Counted from the stretch's first letter, positions 17,524 to 25,593 are shown. The stretch: 64,000 nucleotides of DNA from Microvirga sp. (GCF_014699075.1 NZ_JACXAB010000009.1:1-64000), one strand, 5' to 3'. Notes: generated from the letters alone by a model not told the origin. Numbers and translations: made by a program.

Positions 17524-19272
17524 TCAGCGCACAGAGATCGTGACACGCCGCTCGAAGCCGCGGCCTGCGATGGCGCTCATCTGTGCGACGGCGAGTGCAA
17601 GTGAGGACTGAGCAGCGCCGAAATCGGCGATCTCCTGCACTTGTGTATAGAGGATGGATGGCTGCGTGCTCGTGATCCTCCTTGCCACCTGACCACCCTT
17701 GAGGATGTCGATCTCATAGGCCTCCGCGTCCTCGGAGAGCGGCACGTCCACGGCCTCCCAGCCGTCGCCGTTGCGGCGCGTGCGGCGGATCCAGGCGCCA
17801 TATTCCGTCCAGTCGGCCGCATAGACGATTTTCGTCGAGGCACGCAGGATCGCGCGCACATCCTGCGCAAGCTCCCGCAGCCGCGCGACCGCCGGATAGA
17901 CGCCCGAGGCGGAGTGCACGCGGGTGAGGCCGACGAGTTCGCTACCCAAAATGAAGCCGTGCACGCCACCCGCCTGTTCGGCCAGCGCTGCATAATGCAG
18001 GACCATGCGGTTGAAGCCGTCACTGCGCGTGAACCATCGGTTCACCTGCGTGGCAGCGGCGCTCGTTCCATCGGGGGATCCCGCCTCTCCCGGCGCAGGA
18101 TGGCAGGTGATGCGTCCGCGCCAGGGATAGGCCGGCTGCCCGGTGCCGCCATACGGGTCAGGCAGATCATTGCCGGCAGGCACGTCCATCATCACGAAGG
18201 GATAGAGCACCACCTCAAGGCCGCGCTCCTTCAGGTTGCGGATCAGCCGGATCACGCTCTCGTCCGAGGGCGTGCCGCCATAGGCCGGTGCGCCCTTCAC
18301 GAGCGAGACCGCCTTCGCATCCTCCCGCGTCAGCCCGGCTACCGACCAAGTTGCGCCGTCGGTGGTCTTGGTCTTCACATCCACACGCGGCTCGATGAGG
18401 CAGGAGCCGGCGCGCAGGTCGTCGCCGAACCAGCCCACCACGAGGGACACGCGCTTGAGGTTCGGGCACAAGGCTTCAAGAGCATCCAGCGATGCCGCGA
18501 CATCGCTTGAACGCTGCAGCTGGTGGCGGTTCTCCGGCCGCGTCTTGCCGAGATCGAGCACCTGCATCACGGGCTGCGCGTCATAGCCGAACTCGCTTGC
18601 GCCAGGGATGAGGCACACGGCGCGCACCATGCGGTTGAGCCCGTCGACAGGGCGCACGACCTCGAAGGAGAATTGCGGCACGCGGTTGCCAAAATCGGCG
18701 AGCGGCAGGCGCTCGAACACCACATAAGCCAGTCCGCGATAGGCGGGCGCATGATCCGCGCCCTCCTTGGCGACGATGAGCGGATCGGCACTTTGCGTGT
18801 CGCTTCCCTTGTGCACCCGCATGGTGAGCGTGCTCAGATCGAGCTCGCGCCCGTCGGCCCAGACCCGGCGGATGAACCCGATGCGCCCCTCGCACAGCCC
18901 GACCGCAAGATTGGCGAAATAGGAATAGCTGGTGGTGACGGTCTTCGGGCCGCTCATGCCCTTGCCGCCCTGGCTGCCGCGGTCGGTAGCGGTGTTCACC
19001 ACCTCCTCCAGACGCGTCGCCCAGATGAGTTGGCCGCCGATGCGCGCTCGGCCATAGACCCGCGGGATCGGCGCGCCCTCCGTGGAGGTGAGTCCGTCGA
19101 TGTCCTTGAGGCGCGGGCCTTCCACATGTTTGGTGTCACTGCCGGAAAAGAGCGCGTTGTCGATGGCGCCCCCCGCCAGGGCGCCAAGCGCACGCCCCGC
19201 CATGGCGCCGATCGGTCCGCCGACCATGCCGCCCACGACGGAGCCGACGGTTTGAAGAACGATGGTGGCCAT
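17524..19272 (-). pseudogene. GTA gp15-like tail host-specificity protein with large internal deletion
   Basis: The start MATIVLQTVGSVVGGMVGGP and the following 490 residues match the N-terminal part and TIM-barrel-like domain of GTA gp15 (ILGSELVGLTRV, LAQDVRAILRASTKIVYAAD). After WTEYG (about residue 490) the sequence jumps straight into the family's C-terminal end (IRRTRRNGDGWEAVDVPLSE, ADFGAAQSSLALAVAQMSA). The product is 582 residues against roughly 1300 in RcGTA-like clusters, so about 700 residues appear missing at a junction near base 17790. The frame stays open. In intact GTAs this protein forms the tail tip. The product is probably non-functional. Confidence 0.8.
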
Positions 19273-19700
19273 GAGGGTGCATCCGGAAAACGAAAGGCAT
19301 GGGACAGGTGACGCCGCCACCAGGGACGGAACGCGACTTCCGCAACCGCCGCCCCGTCATGGGCGTGGATCATGGTGTCGGGCGATGTCGCGACGGCGCA
19401 GTGCTTAGCCGGCAGGTTGTCGCGCCAGCGGAAGAGCAGCACGTCGCCGGCCGTAGCCTGCGTGCAATCGATCTCGATGAGATGCTTTCGCGCGGCCGCG
19501 ACAAGCGTATCGGCCCCGGCCTCCGCCCAATCGGGCGAGTACGGCGGCGGCAGCTCGGGCTCCGCCCCCATGACACCGCGCCAAACGCCGCGCAGCAGCC
19601 CGAGGCAGTCGCAGCCGACGCCTTTCAGCGAGGCCTGATGACGATAGGGTGTGCCGATCCAGGAGCGGGCTTCGGCGATGATGAGATGTGGTGAGGGCAT
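18996..19700 (-). CDS. GTA gp14-like NlpC/P60 peptidase, reads 91 codons into gp15
   Basis: The first 142 residues form an NlpC/P60 cysteine peptidase of the GTA gp14 type: catalytic Cys in GVGCDCLGLLRGVWRG, His in AKHCAVATSPDTMIHAHDG, and the usual end HLSHAFRFPD. Such tail peptidases cut peptidoglycan during DNA entry. The family normally stops at the gp15 start. Here the codon overlapping the gp15 ATG is TCA (19272-19274), where TGA would give a normal TGATG overlap, so the frame runs 91 more codons in a shadow frame of gp15 and adds an Arg/Ser-rich tail. Probably a lost stop codon. An ATG two codons upstream (19706) is an equally possible start. Confidence 0.75.
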   Translation of the reverse strand: MPSPHLIIAEARSWIGTPYRHQASLKGVGCDCLGLLRGVWRGVMGAEPELPPPYSPDWAEAGADTLVAAARKHLIEIDCTQATAGDVLLFRWRDNLPAKHCAVATSPDTMIHAHDGAAVAEVAFRPWWRRHLSHAFRFPDAPSWPPSFFKPSAPSWAAWSADRSAPWRGVRLAPWRGAPSTTRSFPAVTPNMWKARASRTSTDSPPRRARRSRGSMAERASAANSSGRRVWRRW

Positions 19701-19724
19701 GACCATAAAACGTGCGGCAGCACC

Positions 19725-19888
19725 CTCCCCTTGAGGGGGAGGGTCGGCTCGAAGAGCCGGGGTGGGGTGAATGGCGCGGGTGGTTTAATTGGCTGCTTGT
19801 TTGATCCGAGTCTGCTCGGGCAAGGTCGCGCTGCCACGCCACCCCGCCGCCCTGAAGGGCGTCGACCCTCCCCCTCAATGGGAGGATG
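19725..19888. repeat. palindromic repeat, family C
   Basis: About 160 bp between gp14 and gp13. The left arm runs from CACCCTCCCCTTGAGGGGG through GGCTCGAAGAGCCGGGGTG, and the right arm has CACCCCGCCGCCCTGAAGGG and CCCTCCCCCTCAATGGGAGG. It resembles the element at 22150-22339 in layout (short C/G-run hairpins at both ends around a GGGGTG/CACCCC core). Confidence 0.7.
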
Positions 19889-19897
19889 AATACGGCA

Positions 19898-20788
19898 TCA
19901 CCGGAAGAAGCTCCCGCCATCCAATCCCGGCTCGCCCTGCTGCGGCATGCGGATGATGAAGTCGTTGCCGAGCATGTGCGGAAAGCCGCGGAAGTTTGCA
20001 GCGTTGTCGAACTTCCTCCGGCACATGCCATGGGTCTTGTCGCAGCCCGCCGTGACGCGGAACGTGTCACCGATGTTGATGGGCTGAGGCGCGCGCTGCC
20101 ACAGGTCGAACTCGTCCGTGCCGTTGATCGCCCGGTGCACCTTGATCTCGACGGACACACCTGCGTTGTCGCCGACGATCCAGGTGAGCCTGCCCGCATT
20201 GCACCATCCGTCTGCAAAGCCGATGCCGGAGGCGGCGATGCTCAGCGCACCATCCGTGCGCGTGACCGTTCCGGTGTCGGAATAGATGGACGCGGTGAGG
20301 TTCACGCCGCATTGCGCATTGCCGAGATCAGCCGAGCAGGTGGCGCGGAAGAGCCGCCCGCGCTCCTCGTCGAAGCGGTGCGTGAGCCCCCGCACCTCGG
20401 CCACGAAGCTGCCGTCGGCCCGGCGGATCTCACCGATGGAGCCGATGTCCAGGAGCACGCGCTCCTCCACATTGCTCCAGTTGACGAGCCAGGTCTCCAC
20501 GCTCGCATCGTCATAGAGGCCGGACGCGATGTCATCCTCGGTGAGCCCTGCGGAGATGAGCGCGCCCGCCACCTCGCCGCCGCCGACCGCGAAACCAAGT
20601 TCGGCGGTGGCTTCCGCTGCCTCCAACCCCGAGCGCGCCGCATAGGGGGTGCCGCTGAAGCTGATGTCGCGATCATGATCGGTAAACCCGAAGGCAACGC
20701 CGTCGCGCCGGATGAGCCGCCAGCAATGGCACAGCGTCGTCGTTCCCTCGGCCAGATGGGCAGAGAGGTTTTCAGGAATGGTGCGCAT
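19898..20788 (-). CDS. GTA gp13-like tail hub protein (DUF2163)
   Basis: 296 residues from MRTIPENLSAHLAEGTTTLC. It has the DUF2163/BR0599-type features of GTA gp13: CWRLIRRDGVAFGFTDHDRD near the start and the cysteine-rich C-terminal signature TAGCDKTHGMCRRKFDNAAN followed by FRGFPHMLGNDF. These proteins form a hub in the baseplate; structural work on RcGTA, as I recall, found an iron-sulphur site in one hub protein, which fits the Cys cluster. The frame is intact. Family C and family E/B repeats flank it. Confidence 0.88.
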   Translation of the reverse strand: MRTIPENLSAHLAEGTTTLCHCWRLIRRDGVAFGFTDHDRDISFSGTPYAARSGLEAAEATAELGFAVGGGEVAGALISAGLTEDDIASGLYDDASVETWLVNWSNVEERVLLDIGSIGEIRRADGSFVAEVRGLTHRFDEERGRLFRATCSADLGNAQCGVNLTASIYSDTGTVTRTDGALSIAASGIGFADGWCNAGRLTWIVGDNAGVSVEIKVHRAINGTDEFDLWQRAPQPINIGDTFRVTAGCDKTHGMCRRKFDNAANFRGFPHMLGNDFIIRMPQQGEPGLDGGSFFR

Positions 20789-20833
20789 GGATGGCCTTGA
20801 AATGTGTTGAGATGTCCGTCGCCTCACCCTCTT

Positions 20834-21050
20834 CGTCATGGCCGGGCTCGTCCCGTCCATCCACGTCTTCAGATTGTTTCGTCCACCTCCAGCCTCATCC
20901 TGAGGAGGTCACGCAGTGGCCGTCTCGAAGGAGGCTCCAGAGAGCACTGGAGGATCCTTCGAGACGCAGCCTGCGTCTGCTCCTCAGGATGAGGCTGAAG
21001 AGGCGGATAAGAAGGCGTAGATCCCCAGAACAAGTCCAGGGATGACATAG
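20834..21050. repeat. family E repeat with a family B repeat nested inside
   Basis: The left half of an E unit (CGTCATGGCCGGGCTCGTCC, CATCCACGTCTTC) at 20834-20876 and its right half (AGATCCCCAGAACAAGTCCA, GGGATGACA) near 21018-21050 are separated by a complete family B unit at about 20893-20998 (CCTCATCCTGAGGAGG to CCTCAGGATGAGG). B therefore seems to have inserted into E. No gene is visible in this 197-bp gap. Confidence 0.75.
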
Positions 21051-21057
21051 GTGAACG

Positions 21058-21696
21058 TCAGGGCACGATCTCGATCAGCGGGATCTGCGGGATGCCGCCG
21101 GCGTCGAAGGTGGAGAGGTCGATGTCGAGCTCGTCCGTGTCGAAGCGAACCGGCACGTCGAAGGCGAAGCCCGCCGTGACGATGGCACTGGCGGGCGGCG
21201 CGGCCACGAAGGTCACGATGCCTGTTGCAGGGTCGCAGTTGAACTGCGCGCCTACCGCCTGCTCCACTCCGTTGAGCGCCACCCGCACCGTGCCGCCGAC
21301 CGGCTTGGCGATGCTACGGCTGTAGGGCGCGAAGGCGGAGCCATAGGCCTTCACCAGCTGGAAATTCCGTTCCGCCCCGGTGCCGGTGCCGATGCGCTGG
21401 TCCAGCGGCGTCGGCTCCTTGGAGGGCGGGCCGGAGCGCCAGTCGGTGCGGTCGCGGAAGCGAAAGCCGTAGAGCCTGCCGCGCCGCTCCTCGAAGAAGG
21501 CGATCACCGTGTGCAGCGCATCGACGGTCCTGATCCCGAGCCCCGCATCGTAGCGGTGGCGCGAGCCGGCCCAGCGGCTGTTGCGGTGCTCGCGGCCGGA
21601 GGCGAGCGTGACGATATCGGTCCGCCGCACGGGCCCGCCCCGGCTGCCGAGGCTGACGTCGAGGGGAAAGCGGACCTCGTGGAAGTCTGAGGCCAT
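21058..21696 (-). CDS. GTA gp12-like distal tail protein (DUF2460)
   Basis: 212 residues from MASDFHEVRFPLDVSLGSRG, the typical DUF2460/gp12 opening. Further family features are RTDIVTLASGREHRNSRWAG, ALHTVIAFFEERRGRLYGFR, FRDRTDWRS and the C-terminal FDVPVRFDTDELDIDLS. It forms the distal tail ring between tube and baseplate in RcGTA-like particles. The frame is intact. Its start region is divergent to a plus-strand YdcH-like gene 81 bp away. Confidence 0.9.
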   Translation of the reverse strand: MASDFHEVRFPLDVSLGSRGGPVRRTDIVTLASGREHRNSRWAGSRHRYDAGLGIRTVDALHTVIAFFEERRGRLYGFRFRDRTDWRSGPPSKEPTPLDQRIGTGTGAERNFQLVKAYGSAFAPYSRSIAKPVGGTVRVALNGVEQAVGAQFNCDPATGIVTFVAAPPASAIVTAGFAFDVPVRFDTDELDIDLSTFDAGGIPQIPLIEIVP

Positions 21697-21777
21697 AGGG
21701 ACATCCTGAAGGTTGAAACGAAAGAACCGGGGTGGCGTTGACGAGGCGCAAGCCATTCAACACGGAGGCGGCCCGCG

Positions 21778-22023
21778 ATGAGCAATGCTCCCAACGACCT
21801 GGCGCAGGATTTCCCGGACAAGGTCGACCGGATCCACCAGCTGAAGACGAGCAACGGCCGCTTCGCGCGGCTCTACGATGAATACGACGAGCTGAACCGC
21901 ACCATCCACCGCGTCGAGACCCGGGTGGAGCCGACCACCGACGAAGCGGAGGAAGAGCTCAAGCGCCGCCGCCTGCAGATCAAGGACGAGATCATGGCGA
22001 TGCTGGAGGTCAAAGAGGCTTGA
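21778..22023 (+). CDS. YdcH family (DUF465) small coiled-coil protein
   Basis: 81 residues, almost entirely charged alpha helix (LKTSNGRFARLYDEYDELNR, TTDEAEEELKRRRLQIKDEI), which is the DUF465/YdcH pattern. The function of this family is unknown; it is a small soluble cytoplasmic protein. It is on the plus strand inside a minus-strand GTA cluster, between gp12 and the tape-measure gene, so it is not part of the virion operon and was probably inserted or left behind by rearrangement. Confidence 0.85.
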   Translation: MSNAPNDLAQDFPDKVDRIHQLKTSNGRFARLYDEYDELNRTIHRVETRVEPTTDEAEEELKRRRLQIKDEIMAMLEVKEA

Positions 22024-22046
22024 TCGAAGTTTTCAGCCACAATGCA

Positions 22047-22355
22047 CAGCCCTCATCCTGAGGAGCAGCCGTAAGGCTGCGTCTCGAAGGATCGTCCAGT
22101 GGTCTCGGGATCCTCCTTCGAGACGGATTGCGCACGCAATTCTCCTCAGAGGCTGACTCATCAAACCCTTTTGGCATTGGGCATGGGCACCCCCTCCCCC
22201 TTGTGGGGAGGGGGTGCCGCGGCAGCGGCCGGGGTGGGGGTGCTGGCGCCAGACCTTCATTGGCTATCGCTCACACCCTACCTCCAACTCCTCCCCACAA
22301 GGGGGGAGGAGGGCTTGTCGGCACTTTATGAGCCAGCCACTCAGGATGAGGCTGT
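22047..22355. repeat. family B palindromic repeat split by a MITE-like element
   Basis: The left part (22047-22149; CCTCATCCTGAGGAGCAGCC, CGTCTCGAAGGATCG, CCTTCGAGACGGA, TTCTCCTCAG) and the right end (22340-22355; CTCAGGATGAGG) together make one family B unit. The 190 bp between them are the separate element at 22150-22339, and the B sequence CTCAG is present on both sides. Confidence 0.8.
22150..22339. mobile_element. 190-bp MITE-like element with TIRs and 5-bp target duplication
   Basis: The left end reads AGGCTGACTCATCAAA. The right end, read in reverse complement, gives TGGCTGGCTCATAAAG, so the element has terminal inverted repeats of about 14-15 bp with few mismatches. CTCAG occurs immediately outside both ends (22145-22149 and 22340-22344) and occurs once in intact family B repeats, so it is a target-site duplication. 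The interior has no coding capacity and holds two C/G-run hairpins (CCCCCTTGTGGGGAGGGGG and CTCCCCACAAGGGGGGAGG) similar to family C. A transposase encoded elsewhere would have moved it. Confidence 0.75.
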
Positions 22356-22375
22356 GCTTGCGGAAAGCACCCGCT

Positions 22376-23059
22376 TCACATCCCGCGCTGGCCCCGCGCA
22401 ACCGCCCGAGCCAGCGCAGCCGACACCTGCGCCTCGGAGCGGCGGAAGCTGTCCGCATCCGGGGTCGTGACATTCACGGTCACCGAGACCGGCCGGCCTC
22501 CCGCGCCGCCCCGCACGCCGAGGCGCCCGTCCGGCCCGCGGGCCAGCGGCATCACGGCCTCCGCCCCTTGCTCGCCCATCAGGCCGAGCCCGCGTCCGAG
22601 CGGAAAATAGGTTGGCGCGCCGACAACCCCGCCCTTGGCGAAGGGCATCAGCATGCCGCGGGAGCGCACGCCACCCTTGGCCAGCGCAGGGCCGCCGGCG
22701 CCGAATAGGGAGCCTAGGATTGAGCTCAACCCCTTAGCCAATCCGCCAAGAAGCCCGCCGCCATCCATCGGCAGCGAGCCATGAAGAGCGCCCGTCATCA
22801 TGCCCTTCACGCTCTGGCTTAAGGCGAGCTGCAGCGGCGCCAGTGCCAGCCGAAGCCCCGTTTCCACAAGTGATTGGCGCACGGATTTCAGAACGTCATA
22901 AAATTTTTTGCCTTCCGAGACATTCTTGGCGAATGCATTGGACAGAGAGTCACCGAACTTTTCGGAGAGGCCGATGAGAGTGTTGAGCTAGCGAGCGCGA
23001 TCTTTCTCCGTCTCATCATTCGGGCTTACCTTAGGTGGGCCGATTGGTTCTGTTGACAT
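22376..23059 (-). pseudogene. GTA gp11-like tape-measure protein gene with in-frame TAG
   Basis: Reading from ATG at 23057-23059 gives MSTEPIGPPKVSPNDETEKD and then RAR, a TAG at 22988-22990 (codon 24), and 203 further codons in the same frame (LNTLIGLSEKFGDSLSNAFA, SVRQSLVETGLRLALAPLQL, ending ALARAVARGQRGM). The total of about 227 codons fits the short gp11 tape-measure/tail protein of RcGTA-like clusters (about 220). Glycine-rich hydrophobic parts and GEQGAEAVMPLARGPDGRLG are typical. A GTG at 22882 could start a 168-residue fragment. Upstream, three foreign plus-strand genes separate it from gp10.1. Confidence 0.75.
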
Positions 23060-23372
23060 CTTACGTTATTTCCTGATTGCTCTGGCTGTTGCAGCACTTA
23101 TTGGATGTGTCGAAAAGAGAGACAGACCTCAGCTTCTCTTCAAGATCGGATCGCTGAAGCAAACTGAGTGGGTACAGGTCGATAAAACTTGCGAGTACGA
23201 AGCTGCGAAAGCAGTCGCACCAATCAAGATCGGCATCATTGCGACTGAGCAATATCGAAAGCTGTATATTCTCCGTGCAGAGGCGAAAGGTGCTATCTTC
23301 CTTGGGAGCACCGACACCATGAGAATCCCGGACCACAGAGTCATTGCGGTCCAGCCTTACTACTGGAACTAG
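23058..23372 (+). pseudogene. small lipoprotein, tandem family member 1, no usable start codon
   Basis: The frame is open from 22992 to a TAG at 23370-23372 but contains no ATG, GTG or TTG before the signal sequence. Where ATG is expected the codon is ATC (23058), giving LRYFLIALAVAALIGC with a lipobox (ALIG-C). The mature part (KTCEYEAAKAVA, YRKLYILRAEAKGAIFLGST) resembles the next two genes. The expected start overlaps the gp11 start on the other strand, so the insertion point or a point mutation may have removed it. Function unknown; it would be an envelope lipoprotein. Confidence 0.5.
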
Positions 23373-23462
23373 ATTATGAGAGCGTTGAGCTGGCGTTCTC
23401 TATCTTTATCGATCTCTGATTTCGGAGATTTGTCTTTGGAAGCTTGGTTATCATCAGCCAAG

Positions 23463-23741
23463 ATGTATCCCCTTATATCTTTTGTATTTCTGCTTGCCCT
23501 CCTTACCGGCTGCAACACAACGGCAAGGCCAGATTTTGTTTTCAAGCGACAAGGCTTGTCTCAACAACAGTATTCGCAAGCCGAAGCAGAGTGCGAATTG
23601 GAGGCTGAAAAGACTGCGATCCAGGCCAAAAACAGCGTCACGGCCGGAGAAAACTGGCGGAAAATCTTTGTGCTCTGCATGGAAGCGAAGGGCGCCCATT
23701 ACCTTGGGACAACTGACCAAATCAATCGGCTGGGATCATGA
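23463..23741 (+). CDS. small lipoprotein, tandem family member 2
   Basis: 92 residues from MYPLISFVFLLALLTGC, a lipoprotein signal peptide with lipobox LLTG-C. The mature domain has EAECELEAEKTAIQAKNS and KIFVLCMEAKGAHYLGTTD, sharing the conserved Cys, the E/A/K-rich helix and the motif EAKGA-x-x-LG with its two neighbours. The frame can be extended 29 codons upstream but the signal peptide fixes the start. It overlaps the next gene by zero to two bases. It is AT-richer than the GTA genes around it. No known family recognised; of the three it is the only intact copy. Confidence 0.65.
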   Translation: MYPLISFVFLLALLTGCNTTARPDFVFKRQGLSQQQYSQAEAECELEAEKTAIQAKNSVTAGENWRKIFVLCMEAKGAHYLGTTDQINRLGS

Positions 23742-24203
23742 GTGTCTAATGACCTCACGCTCATCTTTTTCATTGAAGCTCACCTGATCCTTGCTGCGCT
23801 CCCGCTATGCGCACAGGGCGCCTGTGTCAGCGCCCCACCAACGAGGTCGATCTACAAGACACCCGGCATCAGCTCCGCTCAAGTGAACCGGATGTACGAT
23901 GAATGCCTCTAAGAAGCGAAAAAGGCGACGGCATCGGCAAGCCTCAAGACTCCAACTGAGTACAGGCGGTTCCGGCTCTTCAACATGTGTGCGAAGCTGA
24001 AAGGTGCGACATTCGTCGGTAAGGTCACAATGCCAGATGCAGAGTGGGAGCGCATTTCGATGCGATGCAAAGCAGAGGCCCGAACAGCCGTTGCCAAGCA
24101 ACCCGCCTCACGTAGGCGAGACGAATTGCAGGAGGATCTCGAGATTGATTGCGCCAAGCGGAATGGTGCGGTGTTTCGCCAAGACTACTATCCTTTAACC
24201 TGA
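23742..24203 (+). pseudogene. small lipoprotein, tandem family member 3, broken by TAA
   Basis: GTG start directly after the stop of member 2. The product begins with a hydrophobic leader ending in Cys (LILAALPLCAQGAC), reaches RMYDECL and then TAA at 23910-23912. It continues in the same frame for 96 codons (EAKKATASASLKTPTEYRRF, MCAKLKGATFVGKVTMPD) and adds a second half (MRCKAEARTAVA, IDCAKRNGAVFRQ) that looks like a repeat of the same domain. Comparison with member 2 (ECELEAEK) shows the stop replaces one residue. Probable pseudogene. Confidence 0.55.
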
Positions 24204-24225
24204 GTTTTCTCACGACGATTGAGGC

Positions 24226-24525
24226 TTACCCGTCTGGAAAGGCTTCCATCAACCGTCTGAGATCGCCGCTCAGCGCAGGCTCGATCATTCGCCCGCCGCT
24301 CAATCCGTTCCAAGCCGCCAGCAATTCTCGCGGCGTTGCGCGCCTGAAGATTTCCGGGCTCCACCGCAGGATGCTCAAGCCCAGCATCAGCGCGTCATCC
24401 CAGGGAAAGGCGTGAGGCTCGCGCTCAAGTCCTGCAGCAGGAGCATCAGTCCCGAAAGTGCAAGACGCTTTTGGGGCTGACCCAACGTCCCCCCTGCTCG
24501 AACAGCGCACCGTGCGAAACCGCAC
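24226..24525 (-). CDS. GTA gp10.1-like tail assembly chaperone
   Basis: The conserved core is HAFPWDDALMLGLSILRWSP with FRRATPRELLAAWNGLSGG, the short signature of the tail assembly chaperone encoded before the GTA tape-measure gene (normally about 65-80 residues). The start is unclear. The only in-frame start codons (GTG at 24525 or 24510) lie in sequence resembling half of a family F repeat (about 24456-24540), which seems to have landed between gp10 and this gene and may have replaced its original start. The C-terminus (PALSGDLRRLMEAFPDG) is intact. Confidence 0.65.
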   Translation of the reverse strand: MRFRTVRCSSRGDVGSAPKASCTFGTDAPAAGLEREPHAFPWDDALMLGLSILRWSPEIFRRATPRELLAAWNGLSGGRMIEPALSGDLRRLMEAFPDG

Positions 24526-24531
24526 GATGCA

Positions 24532-24861
24532 CTACCGAGGGTTTGGCGATGCCTCTCCTCCGCCGAAGGTCATGACGAGGAGGTCGGCCAGCGCCGCTGC
24601 CACGGGCTCGATGCCCTCGTGCAGTGGCAGGCTCGCCACCTCCGCATCGCTTAACGTTTGACCGCCGCGCAGGGCAACGCCGAGCAACGTGAGGAGATCG
24701 CGGCTCGACAGGCACCCGGTGCCGAAGCGTTCCGTAAGCGCATTGAGATCCTGCACGCCGAAGGCATCCTCCAGCTCCGCGAGCGCGCCGAGCGTGAGGC
24801 AAAGAGTGTAGCGCGTGCTGCCGAGCTGCAGCGCCACCTCGCCCCGTCGTCTGTTGGGCAT
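24532..24861 (-). CDS. GTA gp10-like tail protein (gene transfer agent family)
   Basis: 109 residues from MPNRRRGEVALQLGSTRYTL. The sequence LCLTLGALAELEDAFGVQDL and DLLTLLGVALRGGQTLSDAEV is the gp10/gene-transfer-agent family pattern, an assembly chaperone for the tail in phage terms. The ATG is preceded by GAAAGAAG; an ATG six codons earlier is also possible. The frame is intact. It is flanked upstream by a family E repeat and downstream by remnants of family F. Confidence 0.85.
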   Translation of the reverse strand: MPNRRRGEVALQLGSTRYTLCLTLGALAELEDAFGVQDLNALTERFGTGCLSSRDLLTLLGVALRGGQTLSDAEVASLPLHEGIEPVAAALADLLVMTFGGGEASPNPR

Positions 24862-24889
24862 GTGTTTCTTCTTTCTCATTGGGAAATCC

Positions 24890-24985
24890 TCCGCCGTCAT
24901 GGCCGGACTTGTTCCGGCCATCCACGTCTTAGGAACCGCAACGGTGCAAAGACGTGGATCCCCGGAACAAGCCCGGGGATGACGA
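24890..24985. repeat. palindromic repeat, family E
   Basis: Left arm CGTCATGGCCGGACTTGTTC with CATCCACGTCTT; right arm AAGACGTGGATCCCCGGAAC with CGGGGATGACG. It is a complete copy of the unit that also occurs at 17431-17516 and, interrupted, at 20834-21050 and 58457-58591. It fills most of the gp9-gp10 gap. Confidence 0.8.
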
Positions 24986-25024
24986 AGAGGGTGTGTTTTC
25001 AGGATGATCGCGACGATGCTGCGT

Positions 25025-25435
25025 TCACAACGCCACGAAAGCCAATGCGCCCGCAGACTCGAACGCCATCTCGAAGGTCACCTCACCCGCATGGTCGCCG
25101 CGATATTCCAGGCTCGTGATCTGGAACGGGCCCTCGATGCGACCGAAATCCGGGATGACGATTTGATAAGTGAGAATGTCGCCGTCGAAGAAGACCTGGC
25201 GCATGCGCGCGTCGGACACCTCGTCCTTGAACACGCCCGAGCCGGAGATGCTGGCGCGGCGCACACCGACGCCGGCGAGCAACTCGCGCCAGCGTCCGGC
25301 GGATTCAGCATGCGTCACGTCGACGGTCTCGGCATTGAAGGCGATCTGGCGCGTACGCAGGCCCGCCACGGTGACGAAGGCGTTGCTGCCGTCGCTGATC
25401 TTGATGAGCAGATCCTTGCCCTTCTGAGCAGGCAT
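25025..25435 (-). CDS. GTA gp9-like major tail tube protein (TP901-1 type)
   Basis: 136 residues from MPAQKGKDLLIKISDGSNAF, the characteristic opening of the TP901-1-type major tail protein of RcGTA-like clusters. Further features are VAGLRTRQIAFNAETVDVTH, AGVGVRRASISGSGVFKDE and the C-terminal ITSLEYRGDHAGEVTFEMAF. It polymerises into the tail tube. The frame is intact. An in-frame extension upstream lies inside repeat DNA and is ignored. Confidence 0.92.
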   Translation of the reverse strand: MPAQKGKDLLIKISDGSNAFVTVAGLRTRQIAFNAETVDVTHAESAGRWRELLAGVGVRRASISGSGVFKDEVSDARMRQVFFDGDILTYQIVIPDFGRIEGPFQITSLEYRGDHAGEVTFEMAFESAGALAFVAL

Positions 25436-25488
25436 GGGATGTCCTATGTTTGGCTGATGAAATTGTTCACAGGGGTGCCCGAGGTGCC

Positions 25489-25593
25489 GTGTCATTCCCG
25501 GCCGGAGCGCAGCGGAGGGGAAGGGAATCCACTCTCACGCGCCATGTTATGGATCCCCTTCCCTCGCCTGCGGCTCGCCGGGGATGACACCGG
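25489..25593. repeat. palindromic repeat, family A
   Basis: Left arm GTCATTCCCGGCCGGAGCG then GGGGAAGGGAATCCA; right arm ATGGATCCCCTTCCCTCGCC then CGCCGGGGATGACACC. Other complete copies lie at 28915-29021, 31840-31942, 32284-32384 (inverted) and 34366-34470. It fills the gap between gp8 and gp9. Confidence 0.85.
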
